Below, one piece after another: positions 53,304 through 62,300 of a DNA stretch of 64,000 bases. The first letter of the stretch is position 1. Each line of letters starts with the position of its first letter. Under the pieces are notes generated by a model, which made no database searches, was not told the DNA's origin, and saw nothing but the letters and a program-made list of their open reading frames with translations. The position numbers were made by a program, and so were the translations under genes. Origin of the DNA: Mesorhizobium sp. AR07. GTDB lineage: Bacteria > Pseudomonadota > Alphaproteobacteria > Rhizobiales > Rhizobiaceae. The stretch lies in contig NZ_CP080526.1 in the NCBI RefSeq assembly GCF_024746815.1, positions 186,001 through 250,000 on the forward strand. The letters are read 5' to 3'.

Positions 53304-54752
53304 ATGATGATGGTTGATCTGGGCGGCTTTGACCGTCAGTTGCCTTTGGTTTGTGACTTGGATGGCACTCTGATAAAGTCGAACAGCCTCCATGAGAACT
53401 TCTTTGAAGCCTTCTTTCATTCGCCGCAGCGCCTGCTTCGCTCCGTTCCAGGCTGGCTTAAGGGCCGCGCCGCCCTCAAAGAATCGCTGGCAAGCGTTCG
53501 TCCGATTGAAGTCCAGGCGCTTCCTTATCGCGAAGAGGTATTGGATCTCATACATGGTGCGCAAGCTGACGGGCGTGAAATTTATCTCGTCACGGCAGCT
53601 GACCAGAGCATAGCTGACAATGTCATTTCTCATCTTGGTGGATTCGGCGGAGCGAAGGGCAGCGACGGCGCGTTGAACTTGAAGAGCCGGAACAAGCTGA
53701 AATGGCTTCAGGAAAGCTTCCCTAACGGGTTCATTTATGCAGGCGACGGTGCCGCGGACCTTCCAATCTGGGAGAAGGCGGCCGGAGTCATTCTTGTTGG
53801 CAACGGAGTAAGGTACGCAAGCCAACTCCGCAACGCGGGCGCCAAGGTTAAGACAATTATCCCAGAAAAAACCAAGCCGGTGAAGGATTGGCTATCTGAA
53901 CTTAGGATACACCAGTGGTCGAAGAATGTACTGATCTTCGTTCCGCTGTTTCTTGGCCATGTTTGGGGCGACTTCCATGCCGTCTTGAAGACCGCAATCG
54001 CCTTCCTTGCTTTCGGTCTCGTGGCGTCTTCAACCTATATCATCAACGATCTGGCTGACTTGAAAGCAGACCGGGCGCATGTGACCAAGCGCTTCAGGGC
54101 GATCGCGGCGGGCAGGATAGGCCTCATGAACGGCTTTCTGGCTAGCATGTTCCTGCTGGTTGCAGGCCTTGGGGTGGCCAACTTTTTGCACCCTCAATTC
54201 GGACTGGCTGTTGCAGTCTATCTACTGCTGACACTGGCCTATTCAATCCGCTTGAAGCGCTACGCGTTACTCGATGTGACGGTCATCGGAGCGTTGTTCA
54301 CACTGAGGATTGTCATGGGCCAAGTGCTGAACGATCTGGCATTCTCGCCTTGGCTTTTGTCCTTTTCAGCCATGTTCTTCTTTTCGCTGTCGCTGGCAAA
54401 GCGCCATGTGGAAACAATGCGCGCGTGCTCAAATGGGAAGGACGCCATCAAAGGGCGCGGATACTTGCCTGACGATTGGCCGCTCACCTTGGGCTATGGC
54501 CTTGCTTCCGCCTCGGCTTCGATCGTCATCATGCTGCTTTTCGTCGCACTCGAAACCAGGGGGCCGCAAGCATATCACAATCCAGCATGGCTTTATGTTG
54601 CGCCGGCCGGCGTGTTCATGTGGCTGCAAAGGATCTGGCTCCTGAGCCATCGCATGGATTTGCACGACGATCCTATCGTCTTTGCGCTCAAGGATAAGAC
54701 CAGCCTGTTGATCGGCGCCATTATCACAATGGCGTTTGCGCTGGCTTTGTAA
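53304..54752 (+). CDS. HAD phosphatase - UbiA prenyltransferase fusion protein
   Basis: 482 residues from ATG 53304, the first of three successive ATGs behind GGGAATGAG; the decayed paralogue starts at the same place. Residues ~8-195: HAD domain with PLVCDLDGTLIKSN (nucleophile Asp), YLVTAADQSIAD (motif II Thr), KSRNKLKWL (Lys), and FIYAGDGAADLPIWE (motif IV). Residues ~210-480: UbiA-type membrane domain with about 8-9 helices and Asp-rich motifs STYIINDLADLKADRAHVTK (NDxxDxxxD) and SLAKRHVETMRAC. Similar UbiA proteins transfer a phosphoribosyl group to polyprenyl phosphate, and the HAD part would then remove the 5-phosphate. Whether this protein does so is inference. A truncated SDR gene follows 13 bases later. 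Confidence 0.88.
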   Translation: MMMVDLGGFDRQLPLVCDLDGTLIKSNSLHENFFEAFFHSPQRLLRSVPGWLKGRAALKESLASVRPIEVQALPYREEVLDLIHGAQADGREIYLVTAADQSIADNVISHLGGFGGAKGSDGALNLKSRNKLKWLQESFPNGFIYAGDGAADLPIWEKAAGVILVGNGVRYASQLRNAGAKVKTIIPEKTKPVKDWLSELRIHQWSKNVLIFVPLFLGHVWGDFHAVLKTAIAFLAFGLVASSTYIINDLADLKADRAHVTKRFRAIAAGRIGLMNGFLASMFLLVAGLGVANFLHPQFGLAVAVYLLLTLAYSIRLKRYALLDVTVIGALFTLRIVMGQVLNDLAFSPWLLSFSAMFFFSLSLAKRHVETMRACSNGKDAIKGRGYLPDDWPLTLGYGLASASASIVIMLLFVALETRGPQAYHNPAWLYVAPAGVFMWLQRIWLLSHRMDLHDDPIVFALKDKTSLLIGAIITMAFALAL

Positions 54753-54765
54753 AACAACGCGATTT

Positions 54766-54978
54766 ATGACAGGGGCGAACTTGATAAACCTGAATGCGCC
54801 CCTCGTACTCCTGACGGGAGCCACCGGTTGGTTCGGCGGGCGCGTCGCCGCGGCGCTGACGACTGGTTTGCCGGAAGCAGGACTTCTCGCAAGCCCCACG
54901 GCCGGTGTCATCGACAGATGGGGTATTCGGCTTGAGCCTCATCGTTTGGCGGTGATGGGCGTTGGTGCGCGGATATGA
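54766..54978 (+). pseudogene. Truncated SDR epimerase gene, duplicate of the 35.7-kb gene
   Basis: ATG 54766 reads MTGANLINLNAPLVLLTGAT then GWFGGRVAAALTTGLPEA, closely matching the intact SDR at 35716. After about residue 40 the match ends and 30 unrelated codons run to a stop at 54978. The break is near 54890, just before an IS5-type element. The gene order HAD-UbiA then SDR is the same at both loci. Confidence 0.85.
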
Positions 54979-55011
54979 AATCGAACGCATTTCGATCTTT
55001 AATGTAGTTGG

Positions 55012-55985
55012 TTATGCCTGCGTGACTTGACGCCGGATAGACTCCGGGCGTGCCCATGCCAGCATGCGGTTGAGAACGATGCAACCGATGGCAACCTCGC
55101 CGGAAGAGAGCGTGCTCGCAGGCGCCGTCCGATCAGCCCCTTGTATCGTCCGATGGCTGTTTCGCTCAGCGCCCGCTTGCCGTAGCCGGTAGCTGCCTGC
55201 CATTTCAGCCGACCGTCGCTTGCGATTGCGGCAATGTGCTTGTCCCTTTGACCAGGCGGTCCGGTATCACCGCTTTCCACCGCCGTGGAACGCGGTGGAA
55301 TGACGATGTTCGCGGTTGCGCTATGCTGCAGGATAGACCGATAGGTTGGCTTGCCGTCATAGGCTCCGTCGGCTGTGAACTGGTCGATCTCGCCGTCGAT
55401 CTGATCGAGCAGCGGTGCCACCTGGGAAGGATCATCCGTGTCCTGATCTGTCAGCCTTTGGGCAATGATCGCGCCACTTTTGGCATCCACTGCCAGATGC
55501 AGCTTGCGCCAGTTGCGACGTGATCTGGCGCCATGTTTCTGCTCCAGCCATTGCCCGGCGCCGTAGACTTTCAATCCCGTGCTATCGACAAGCACATGCA
55601 GCGGGCCGTCCGGCAGCGGCGGGTTTCGTCGGGCTGATGGCTCCCACTTCTGTGCCCGACGGCTCAGCGTCGTATGATCTGGAACTGGGACTTTCAGCCC
55701 CATGAGATCCAGCAGCGAGTGAAGCAATCCCTCGGTCTGGCGCAGCCGCATTGCGAAGACGCAACCCAGCGTCAGCGCTGTCTCAATGGCGAGATCGGAA
55801 TACCGGGCTTGGCCGCCGCGGGTCTTGCGTCGCGGAGCGCGCCATCCCGCCAGTGCCTCCGGCGTTACCCATAAGGTCAGGCTACCACGCCGGCGCAGAC
55901 CTGCTTCGTAGTCACGCCAATTCGTCACCCTGAATTTCATCTTTCCGACGTGATGACGACGATCTGCGTTGTGTTTGTACGGCAT
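55012..55985 (-). pseudogene. IS5-family transposase, frameshifted
   Basis: From ATG 55985 (MPYKHNADRRHHVGKMKFRV) an IS5-type transposase reads well: LHVLVDSTGLKVYGAGQWLE, FTADGAYDGKPTY, then GYGKRALSETAIGRYKGLIG. Near 55105 the frame shifts; the proper end (VAIGCIVLNRMLAWARPESI) continues in another frame to a stop at 55012. The catalytic core lies before the shift, but the C-terminus would be wrong. Element ends were not fixed. Confidence 0.82.
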
Positions 55986-56312
55986 GGCACTCGCATCAAG
56001 CTGATTTCGATCCTGCCTGCCTATCGCCAAACCGTTGACAAAGGATCCATGCACCATGTGTAGACGCCCGTTTGGCAAGAGGAATCTTTAGTTGGCATTG
56101 CGCGTTGTCGGGTGCTGACATGTGTCCGGCCTGTGATGCGGCTTTCACACATGCCGCGGGCCCTTATGGTGTTCGCAGGTCAGGTCCAAATCAACGCCGC
56201 GTGCTCTTGAGACACTTTGGTGCACACTGGTTTTCCTGATCCCGTCTCACGACCGTTGCGCCATACTTCCGATGACCTCTCTCGCTGCGACGTCCCCTCG
56301 GTTACGTTGGCT

Positions 56313-57338
56313 TTAGACCGCAGCAACCGGAGCTCTGTATATTCCTCCCTTGGCCATGATAGCCCAGATCATTCGCGCCATCTTGTTGGCAAGCGCCACC
56401 CTCACCAGCATCGGGGGTTTATGCGCCAGCATCTTGGCCAGCCACGTGCCTGGTGTTGCACCCTTGCGGGCGCGCCACACAAGCTCGCTATTGGCCCCTA
56501 TGATCAGGAGCCGCCGCAGAGATCGATCCCCCATCTTCGTCGTGGAGCCGAGACGCTGTTTGCCGCCTGTCGAATGTTGTCGCGGCACAAGCCCAAGCCA
56601 TGCGGCGAAGTCCCGCCCACGTTTGAAGGTTTCAGGCGATGGCGCCAGAGCCACCAGTGCGGTGGCAATCAATGGGCCAATTCCGGGAACTGTCATCAAC
56701 CGGCGTGCGGTCTCATCTTCACGAGCCCGGCGCACAATCTGTGCATCCAGCACGCGAATCTGATCATTCAGTTGGGACAAGCTTGCTGTCAGAAACCGCA
56801 GAGCAGTCCGCGCAGTTTCTGGAAGAGCCGTTTGCGGATCCTCAATCATCGCAATCAGTTTCGAAGCGAAGCTTAAACCCTGCGGCACGACTTCACCAAA
56901 TTCCGCAAGGTGGCCGCGCAGCGCATTGATGGTCTGCGTGCGCTGCCGGATCAGCAGATCGCGGGTGCGCAACACCACTGCTGCGGCTTGTCTTTCTTCG
57001 CTCTTCACGGCAACAAAGCGCATCGTTGGTCGTTGCGCTGCCTCGCAGATCGCCTCAGCATCAGCCATGTCGTTCTTCTGCCGCTTCAAAAAGGGCTTCA
57101 CGTAGGCCGGTGGGATCATACGGACTTCGTGTCCCAAATGCCCTATCTCACGCGCCCAGAAATGCGAGCTTCCGCAGGCTTCCATCGCAACCAGGCACCG
57201 TGGCAGGCCACCAAAGAATTTCAAAACCTGCCCGCGCCGCAATTGCTTGCGAAACACAACAGCACCTGTTTCGTCAGCCCCGTGGACCTGAAACACGTTC
57301 TTGGCTAAATCCAAACCGATCGTACGAACTTCGCTCAT
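56313..57338 (-). CDS. IS110-family transposase (DEDD)
   Basis: 341 residues from ATG 57338. RuvC-like N-terminal domain starts with VRTIGLDLAKNVFQVHGADE (first Asp); further VKPFLKRQKNDMADAEAICE with the Asp-Ala-Glu block. C-terminal transposase_20 domain with RRLMTVPGIGPLIATALVAL and FAAWLGLVPRQHSTGGKQRL. Intact. IS110 elements lack classical inverted repeats; the roughly 250-base non-coding tail from 56080 to 56312 may belong to the element and could encode a bridge-type RNA, which I cannot prove. Confidence 0.92.
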   Translation of the reverse strand: MSEVRTIGLDLAKNVFQVHGADETGAVVFRKQLRRGQVLKFFGGLPRCLVAMEACGSSHFWAREIGHLGHEVRMIPPAYVKPFLKRQKNDMADAEAICEAAQRPTMRFVAVKSEERQAAAVVLRTRDLLIRQRTQTINALRGHLAEFGEVVPQGLSFASKLIAMIEDPQTALPETARTALRFLTASLSQLNDQIRVLDAQIVRRAREDETARRLMTVPGIGPLIATALVALAPSPETFKRGRDFAAWLGLVPRQHSTGGKQRLGSTTKMGDRSLRRLLIIGANSELVWRARKGATPGTWLAKMLAHKPPMLVRVALANKMARMIWAIMAKGGIYRAPVAAV

Positions 57339-57529
57339 GATGCCCATCTCCAATGGTGGTTTAAACAACTCCACTTTGCCACACACTGCGGTCGTCGCGG
57401 GCGTCTACACCATCAACGCCACCCCTGACCGCTTACCCTCAATCAATGTGACAGCACCCCCACGGGCGTTCAGCATAGCGTCAGGTTCCGTCATTAGGCA
57501 TGAGCCCTACAATATTAATGGAGCTCGGC

Positions 57530-57551
57530 ATGTTTATTTTACTGATTGAAC
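57530..57551 (+). pseudogene. First codons of a response-regulator gene cut by IS66
   Basis: ATG 57530 behind GGAG reads MFILLIE, the first strand of a receiver domain. IS66 copy 2 follows directly. The rest of the gene resumes after the second copy of GATTGAAC. Confidence 0.8.
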
Positions 57552-57628
57552 GTAAGCGCGTAGGCATCCCCACGTAGCGTGCAGGCGGATGATCGCTCAT
57601 TTTCGGCATGAATCATGCGGAGAATCCT

Positions 57629-58015
57629 ATGAGCGACAGTATGAGTCATCCTCGAACATTCGAGATTTTGAGGGCGGAGCCTGTTCCGTCCCGACGCAAG
57701 CCGCGCCATCGGTCGGACGAAGAGAAGGCACGGCTTGTCGCCGAAGCGTTCTCGCCAGGGGGCAATGTGTCGGTGGTTGCGCGTTCTGAGGGGCTGGACC
57801 CCTCGCAGCTCTATGCGTGGCGTCGCAAGGCGCTTTCGTCGGGCATGGTTGCGCCACTGACGGAGGCAGCGAGCAAGCCGGCGAAGTTCACGCGCTTTGA
57901 AGCGGTGGGCAGCGACACGGTGGAAATCGTCATTGGCGATGCAGTGGTGCGCGCCGGCGGCGATGTTGATCCCGATCGCCTGGCGAGGATCATCCGCGCG
58001 GTTCGCAAGGCATGA
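57629..58015 (+). CDS. tnpA: IS66 accessory protein TnpA
   Basis: 128 residues from ATG 57629, preceded by GGAG. Helix-turn-helix block RLVAEAFSPGGNVSVVARSE then GLDPSQLYAWRRKAL. Overlaps tnpB by four bases (ATGA at 58012-58015). Confidence 0.9.
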   Translation: MSDSMSHPRTFEILRAEPVPSRRKPRHRSDEEKARLVAEAFSPGGNVSVVARSEGLDPSQLYAWRRKALSSGMVAPLTEAASKPAKFTRFEAVGSDTVEIVIGDAVVRAGGDVDPDRLARIIRAVRKA

Positions 58016-58356
58016 TCGCTTCCGGTGTGGTGGTTTACGTGTCGTGCCAGCCGGTCGACTTCCGCAAGGGCGCGGCATCTTTGATGGCGCTGGTCAGGGA
58101 TGGCGGCCTGGACCCGTTCTCGGGGGCGCTTCACGTATTCCGTTCGAAGCGTGCGGACCGGGTTCGCATCGTGTGGTGGGACGGCAGCGGGGTTTGTCTT
58201 TATTCGAAGACTCTGGAAGATCACAGCTTCTGCTGGTCTGCGATATCGGCCGCGCGCATGCGTCTCGACCACGCCCAGTTGATGGCGCTTCTGGCCGGGC
58301 TGGACTGGAAAAAGATCCGTCCGGCCAGGATCAGGCGGCCGTTATCGACGGGCTGA
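58012..58356 (+). CDS. tnpB: IS66 accessory protein TnpB
   Basis: 114 residues. Blocks VYVSCQPVDFRKGAASLMAL, LHVFRSKRADRVRIVWWDGS and the end WKKIRPARIRRP. Coupled to tnpA. Intact. Confidence 0.92.
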   Translation: MIASGVVVYVSCQPVDFRKGAASLMALVRDGGLDPFSGALHVFRSKRADRVRIVWWDGSGVCLYSKTLEDHSFCWSAISAARMRLDHAQLMALLAGLDWKKIRPARIRRPLSTG

Positions 58357-58432
58357 AACCGGCCTGCGGCAAGATGAATCATGCGGCTGGAACGGTTGGG
58401 AAAGCGGCTGTTTTTGTGCTTTGCTGCTTGCC

Positions 58433-60052
58433 ATGGTTCTACCGGGTCTTGCCCTTCCTGACGACGTTGATGCGCTGAAGGCGATGATCCTTTCCATGGC
58501 TCGCGAGCAGGCTGCGAGCGAGGCCCGGATCGCAGCATCCGAGGCGGAGGTCGCCCGGCTGAGGGCCGTCGAGAAGAGCGCCAACGAGCGGATCACCAAC
58601 CTCACGTCGATCCTGAAGGTTTTGCAGCGCACGCAACATGGCACGCGTTCCGAGCGACTACGCCTGGCCATCGACGCCGAGCAGGCCTCCTTTGCCTTCG
58701 AAGAGGTCGAGACCGGCCTTTCTGCGATCCGCAGCGAACTCGATCACACGGTCAAGGGCAAGCCAAAGCGCGCGGCGCGTCCACGCAAGGGTTTTGCAGC
58801 TCATCTCGAACGCATCGAAGCGGTCGTCGAGCCGGAAATCCCGGCCGACTGCGAGGGGCTGGAAAAGGTTCTGATCGGCGAGGACCGCTCCGAGCGGCTG
58901 GACGTCGTGCCGCCGAAGTTCCGGGTCATCGTGACGCGCCGTCCAAAGTATGCCTTCAGGGATCGTGACGGCGTGATCCAGGCTCTGGCGCCGGCACACA
59001 TTATCGAAAGCGGCCTGCCGACGGAGCGGCTGCTCGCCTATATCGCCGTGTCGAAATATGCCGATGGCCTCCCGCTTTACCGGCAGGAGGCGATCTATCT
59101 GCGTGACGGTGTCAAGCTCAGCCGATCGCTGATGGCGCAGTGGATGGGGCATCTGGGCTTCGAACTGCGGATGCTCGCCGATTACATCCTTGAGCGCGTC
59201 AAGGAGGGCGAAAGGGTCTTCGCCGACGAGACGACCTTGCCCACCCTTGCCCCCGGTTCCGGGAAAACCACGAAAGCCTGGCTATGGGCCTACGCACGGG
59301 ATGATCGACCCTATGGCGGAACCAGTCCGCCAATGGTTGCCTATCGTTTTGAAGACAGCAGAGGCGCCGATTGCGTGGCGCGTCATCTCACTGGATTCAG
59401 CGGCATCCTGCAGGTTGACGGCTACTCGGCCTATACCAATCTGGTCAAGGCACGGGCCAAAGCCAGCAGCAATGAAACAATCCGGCTCGCCGGGTGCTGG
59501 GCTCACCTGCGGCGCAAATTCTACGACCTGCACATCAGCGGGGTCTCACAGGCCGCGACGGTAACGATCATCGCCATGACCGAATTGTGGAAGGTCGAGG
59601 ACGAGGTTCGCGGCAAGGATGCCGGAAGCCGCGCCGCGCTGCGTCAGGAAAAGTCCGTGGCCATTGTCGCGAGCCTCTTCGATCTATGGGAAGCGGAACT
59701 GGGCAAGGTCTCCGGAAAATCCAAGACCGCCGAAGCGATCCGCTACGCGCTCACCCGGCGGGAGGCGCTGGAACGCTTTCTGATGGACGGTCGCATCGAG
59801 ATCGACTCCAATATCGTCGAGCGTGCAATCAGGCCCCAGACGATCACGCGAAAGAATAGTCTATTCGCCGGTAGCCACGGCGGTGGACAAACCTGGGCGA
59901 CCGTAGCCACCTTGCTGCAAACCTGCAAAATGAACAACATCGATCCGCTCGACTGGCTCTCGCAGGCCTTGACCCGCATCGCTCAAGGCTGGCCGGCATC
60001 CGAAATCGAAATGCTCATGCCTTGGAACTTTAAGCCTGACGTTATCGGCTGA
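58433..60052 (+). CDS. tnpC: IS66 transposase TnpC
   Basis: 539 residues from ATG 58433. N-terminal coiled-coil (REQAASEARIAASEAEVARL), the THGTRSERL-type block (QHGTRSERLRLAIDAEQA), and a core with VFADETTLPTLAPGSGKTTK, ILQVDGYSAYTNLVKA and WAHLRRKFYDLHISG. C-terminal NIVERAIRPQTITRKNSLFA and EIEMLMPWNF. Intact; this copy could be active. Confidence 0.93.
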   Translation: MVLPGLALPDDVDALKAMILSMAREQAASEARIAASEAEVARLRAVEKSANERITNLTSILKVLQRTQHGTRSERLRLAIDAEQASFAFEEVETGLSAIRSELDHTVKGKPKRAARPRKGFAAHLERIEAVVEPEIPADCEGLEKVLIGEDRSERLDVVPPKFRVIVTRRPKYAFRDRDGVIQALAPAHIIESGLPTERLLAYIAVSKYADGLPLYRQEAIYLRDGVKLSRSLMAQWMGHLGFELRMLADYILERVKEGERVFADETTLPTLAPGSGKTTKAWLWAYARDDRPYGGTSPPMVAYRFEDSRGADCVARHLTGFSGILQVDGYSAYTNLVKARAKASSNETIRLAGCWAHLRRKFYDLHISGVSQAATVTIIAMTELWKVEDEVRGKDAGSRAALRQEKSVAIVASLFDLWEAELGKVSGKSKTAEAIRYALTRREALERFLMDGRIEIDSNIVERAIRPQTITRKNSLFAGSHGGGQTWATVATLLQTCKMNNIDPLDWLSQALTRIAQGWPASEIEMLMPWNFKPDVIG

Positions 60053-60068
60053 CCGCTTACGATTGAAC

Positions 60069-61129
60069 ACAACGAGGGCTTTGTCAGCGATGTACGTGAA
60101 CATACGATGGGCCACGCGATCCACTGGGCCAAGGACCTGTCCGAAGCGCGGGATAAAGCAGGCCTGTTCGTCTACGACCTTGTTCTGCTCGACATTGATC
60201 TGCCAGACGGCAACGGCATCGACTACCTGCGGGAGATGATGAAGTGGCCGGTACCGGTCATCATCTGGGCAGGCAGCGAACAGGACGGCATCGAGGGGCT
60301 CAACGCTGGTGCCGCCGACTATTTGGTCAAGCCGTTCATTTTCGGCGCACTTTTCGCGCGCATTCATGCCGTGGGGCGTCGTCATGAGAAGTTCCCGGAG
60401 CCATATTGTGTCGGGAGGCTGTACATAAACGAGGCCGAGCGGTGCTGCGAGCGCGACGGGCAGCGGGTCTACCTGACTAGATGCGAATGGACAGTTACCA
60501 CCTGCCTTCGGCGCCGACCCGGAGCGGTAGTTTCGAAGGCGACGATCGAGGAAGAACTCTCTTCCTTAGGTTCGGAAATTGAGAGCAATACCGTGGAGGT
60601 TTATATTAGCCGGCTCCGCAAAAAGATCGGCCGGGACCGAATAGCGACAGTGCGTGGCGTCGGGTACAGTTTCGTGCCCGAATCGGACACAGCCCCCGTC
60701 GATCTTGTCCGAGAGGTTCGGTCAATCGTTAATTACTTCTTGAAAAAGCCGTGGTTTACCGGACGGATAATCCTTGACGACGACGGCTGCCCCCCTTTGG
60801 TGCGCAAATTTGAAGACGTCCTTGCGGTTTCCGTCGCGCTTCATTGCCTAATCGAAAACGCACTCACACATGGACTGCCCGATACCCCGGCAACAGTTTC
60901 CCTCCGAGCTAATGGAACTATCGCCATTGTAAACGGAGGACCGGTGGTGCCCCTCCCAGACCCTGACGAATTAGAAGAGCGACATCGTCGTAGGACTGAG
61001 GCGGACTCAGGCTTTGATCTATCCCTCGCTAACCAAGCTATCAAGGACGTCAAGGGCAGCCTTGAATTTGCCTCGCCTGCCCCAGGTCGCGAGGATGGTT
61101 TTGAGACGATTATTCGAATCCCTCAATGA
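60069..61129 (+). pseudogene. Response regulator - winged helix - HATPase fusion, main part, 5' end separated by IS66
   Basis: Joined to MFILLIE at 57530 it gives 360 residues in one frame. Receiver domain, residues 1-115: LVLLDIDLPDGNGID with phospho-acceptor Asp49 and conserved Lys95 in DYLVKPF; one N-terminal acidic residue is replaced by His (LLIEHNE). OmpR-type winged helix, 125-210: EVYISRLRKKIGRDRIATVR and GVGYSFVPE. Residues ~225-360 resemble a histidine-kinase ATPase domain: N-box ALHCLIENALTHG, a G1-like INGGP (IAIVNGGPVV), and G2-like SGFDLSLANQAIK. No dimerisation domain or phospho-histidine is seen. Order regulator-then-ATPase is opposite to usual hybrid kinases. Confidence 0.82.
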
Positions 61130-61188
61130 CACTGGTTGGTGGTGTCACATCGATTGAGCGGTAAGGAAATTGAGGTAGCAGCGCGCCC

Positions 61189-61432
61189 ATGACCGTGAGT
61201 GCAGCGACCTACAAGAACCACCGCTATCCGATCGAAATCGTGGCCCGTGCTGTCTGGCTCTACTTCCGCTTCAATCTGAGCCTGCGCGATGTCGAGGAAA
61301 TGCTGCTCGATCGCGGGATCGTCGTTTCCTACGAGACCATCCGCCGATGGTGCCGAAAGCACGGCCCTGATTATGCGCGCCGCATACGCCGCAAGGCACC
61401 AACGAAAGATGACGTCTGGCACCTGGATGAAG
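61189..61432 (+). pseudogene. IS6-family transposase, 5' part, interrupted by a group II intron
   Basis: ATG 61189 reads TYKNHRYPIEIVARAVWLYF, FNLSLRDVEEMLLDRGIVV, SYETIRRWCRKHGPDYARR and ends DDVWHLDE, the start of the DDE core of IS6/IS26-type transposases. The gene is cut there at 61432 by the intron. The 3' part is not found after the truncated intron. Between the fusion gene's stop and this gene, TGACAC and GTGTCA (61128-61148) form a short hairpin that could be part of the IS end. Confidence 0.85.
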
Positions 61433-62250
61433 GTGCGCCACGAAGGCGCGAAGGAGGAGCTATGATCTAGGCACTTCCCAAGCAGCCATGCTGCACAGGA
61501 GATGAGGGCTGGCCCCTCGAAGCCGGCTTGCAGGAGCGGGTTTCAAACCACCTCAAGCTGCTGTCGTAAAGAGCGATGGTGGTGAGCGTTGAGGAAAAGG
61601 CCGGACTTGATCCGGTCAGGTAAGATGCAAGGAGACGAGCGGGAGCGAACCGCTGACGACGTGTCGAAAAGTGCATAGATGGCGTCAAAACCGGGTGGGC
61701 TTCGTTAACCCGGGAGAAGTCTGGGAGATACCTGTCTACTGCCCAGATGGCGTCCGGCATGAAGGCGGCGTGACCTTGCTTCAGGCTCTTGTGTGGAACG
61801 TGGGAACCTGTCGCCCCGATGCGAAGGGAGACATCCAAGTGGAAGCACCATGAGGATCCGAGTACCGATGCGGGGCACAGGGACGGAGTTGCGTGTAGTA
61901 GTGAAGAAGGTGCTGTAATGGCGTTGGAGCGAAGGCGCAACACTGTCCAGCTTTATCGAAAGGTCAACCGTCATGCGGGAGGAGCCTTTGGGTAAAGCAA
62001 AGCCGTTCGATATTCCTAAACGGGCTGTTTGGGAGGCTTATCAACGGGTAAAGGCGAACCGGGGTGCAGCCGGGGTCGATGATCAGTCGATCGAAGATTT
62101 TGAGCGGGATGTGAAGAACAACCTGTTCAAGCTCTGGAACCGATTGTCATCTGGCAGCTACTTTCCGCCGCCAGTCAAACGGGTCGCGATCAAAAAGCGG
62201 CAAGGTGGTACAAGGCCGTTGGGCATTCCCACGGTCTCAGACCGGATTGC
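61433..62250 (+). mobile_element. Group II intron, 3'-truncated
   Basis: Begins GTGCGCCACGAAGGCGCG, matching the GTGYG 5' end of group II introns, right at the point where the IS6 transposase breaks (after GATGAAG). About 540 bases of structured non-coding RNA region precede an intron-encoded reverse transcriptase reading frame. The RT is cut after ~92 codons near 62250 and no domains V/VI follow, so the intron cannot splice or move. Confidence 0.8.
61973..62250 (+). pseudogene. ltrA: Group II intron reverse transcriptase/maturase, N-terminal fragment
   Basis: Reads EEPLGKAKPFDIPKRAVWEA, VKANRGAAGVDDQSIEDFER, NNLFKLWNRLSSGSYFPPPV and ends GGTRPLGIPTVSDRIA. These are RT-0 and the beginning of the RT domain of LtrA-type proteins. 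The catalytic YADD motif and the maturase domain are missing because of the truncation at about 62250. The following 58 codons to 62308 are unrelated. Confidence 0.85.
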
Positions 62251-62300
62251 GCGAGGTCATGAGATGTCCAGAAAAGGGTCCGCCGAAGGGGCGACGGAAA

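Larger units (their letters stand above)
57552..60060 (+). mobile_element. IS66-family element, copy 2
   Basis: 2509 bp. Starts GTAAGCG and ends CGCTTAC; flanked by the 8-bp repeat GATTGAAC (57544-57551, 60061-60068). Holds tnpA, tnpB and tnpC, all intact; no passenger gene. It is a different IS66 subtype from the one at 15346, with only distant protein similarity. Confidence 0.93.

Noticed and set aside
61467..61943. 158-codon minus-strand frame in the group II intron
   Set aside because: Lies antisense to the structured RNA part of the intron; such frames are a frequent false gene call.
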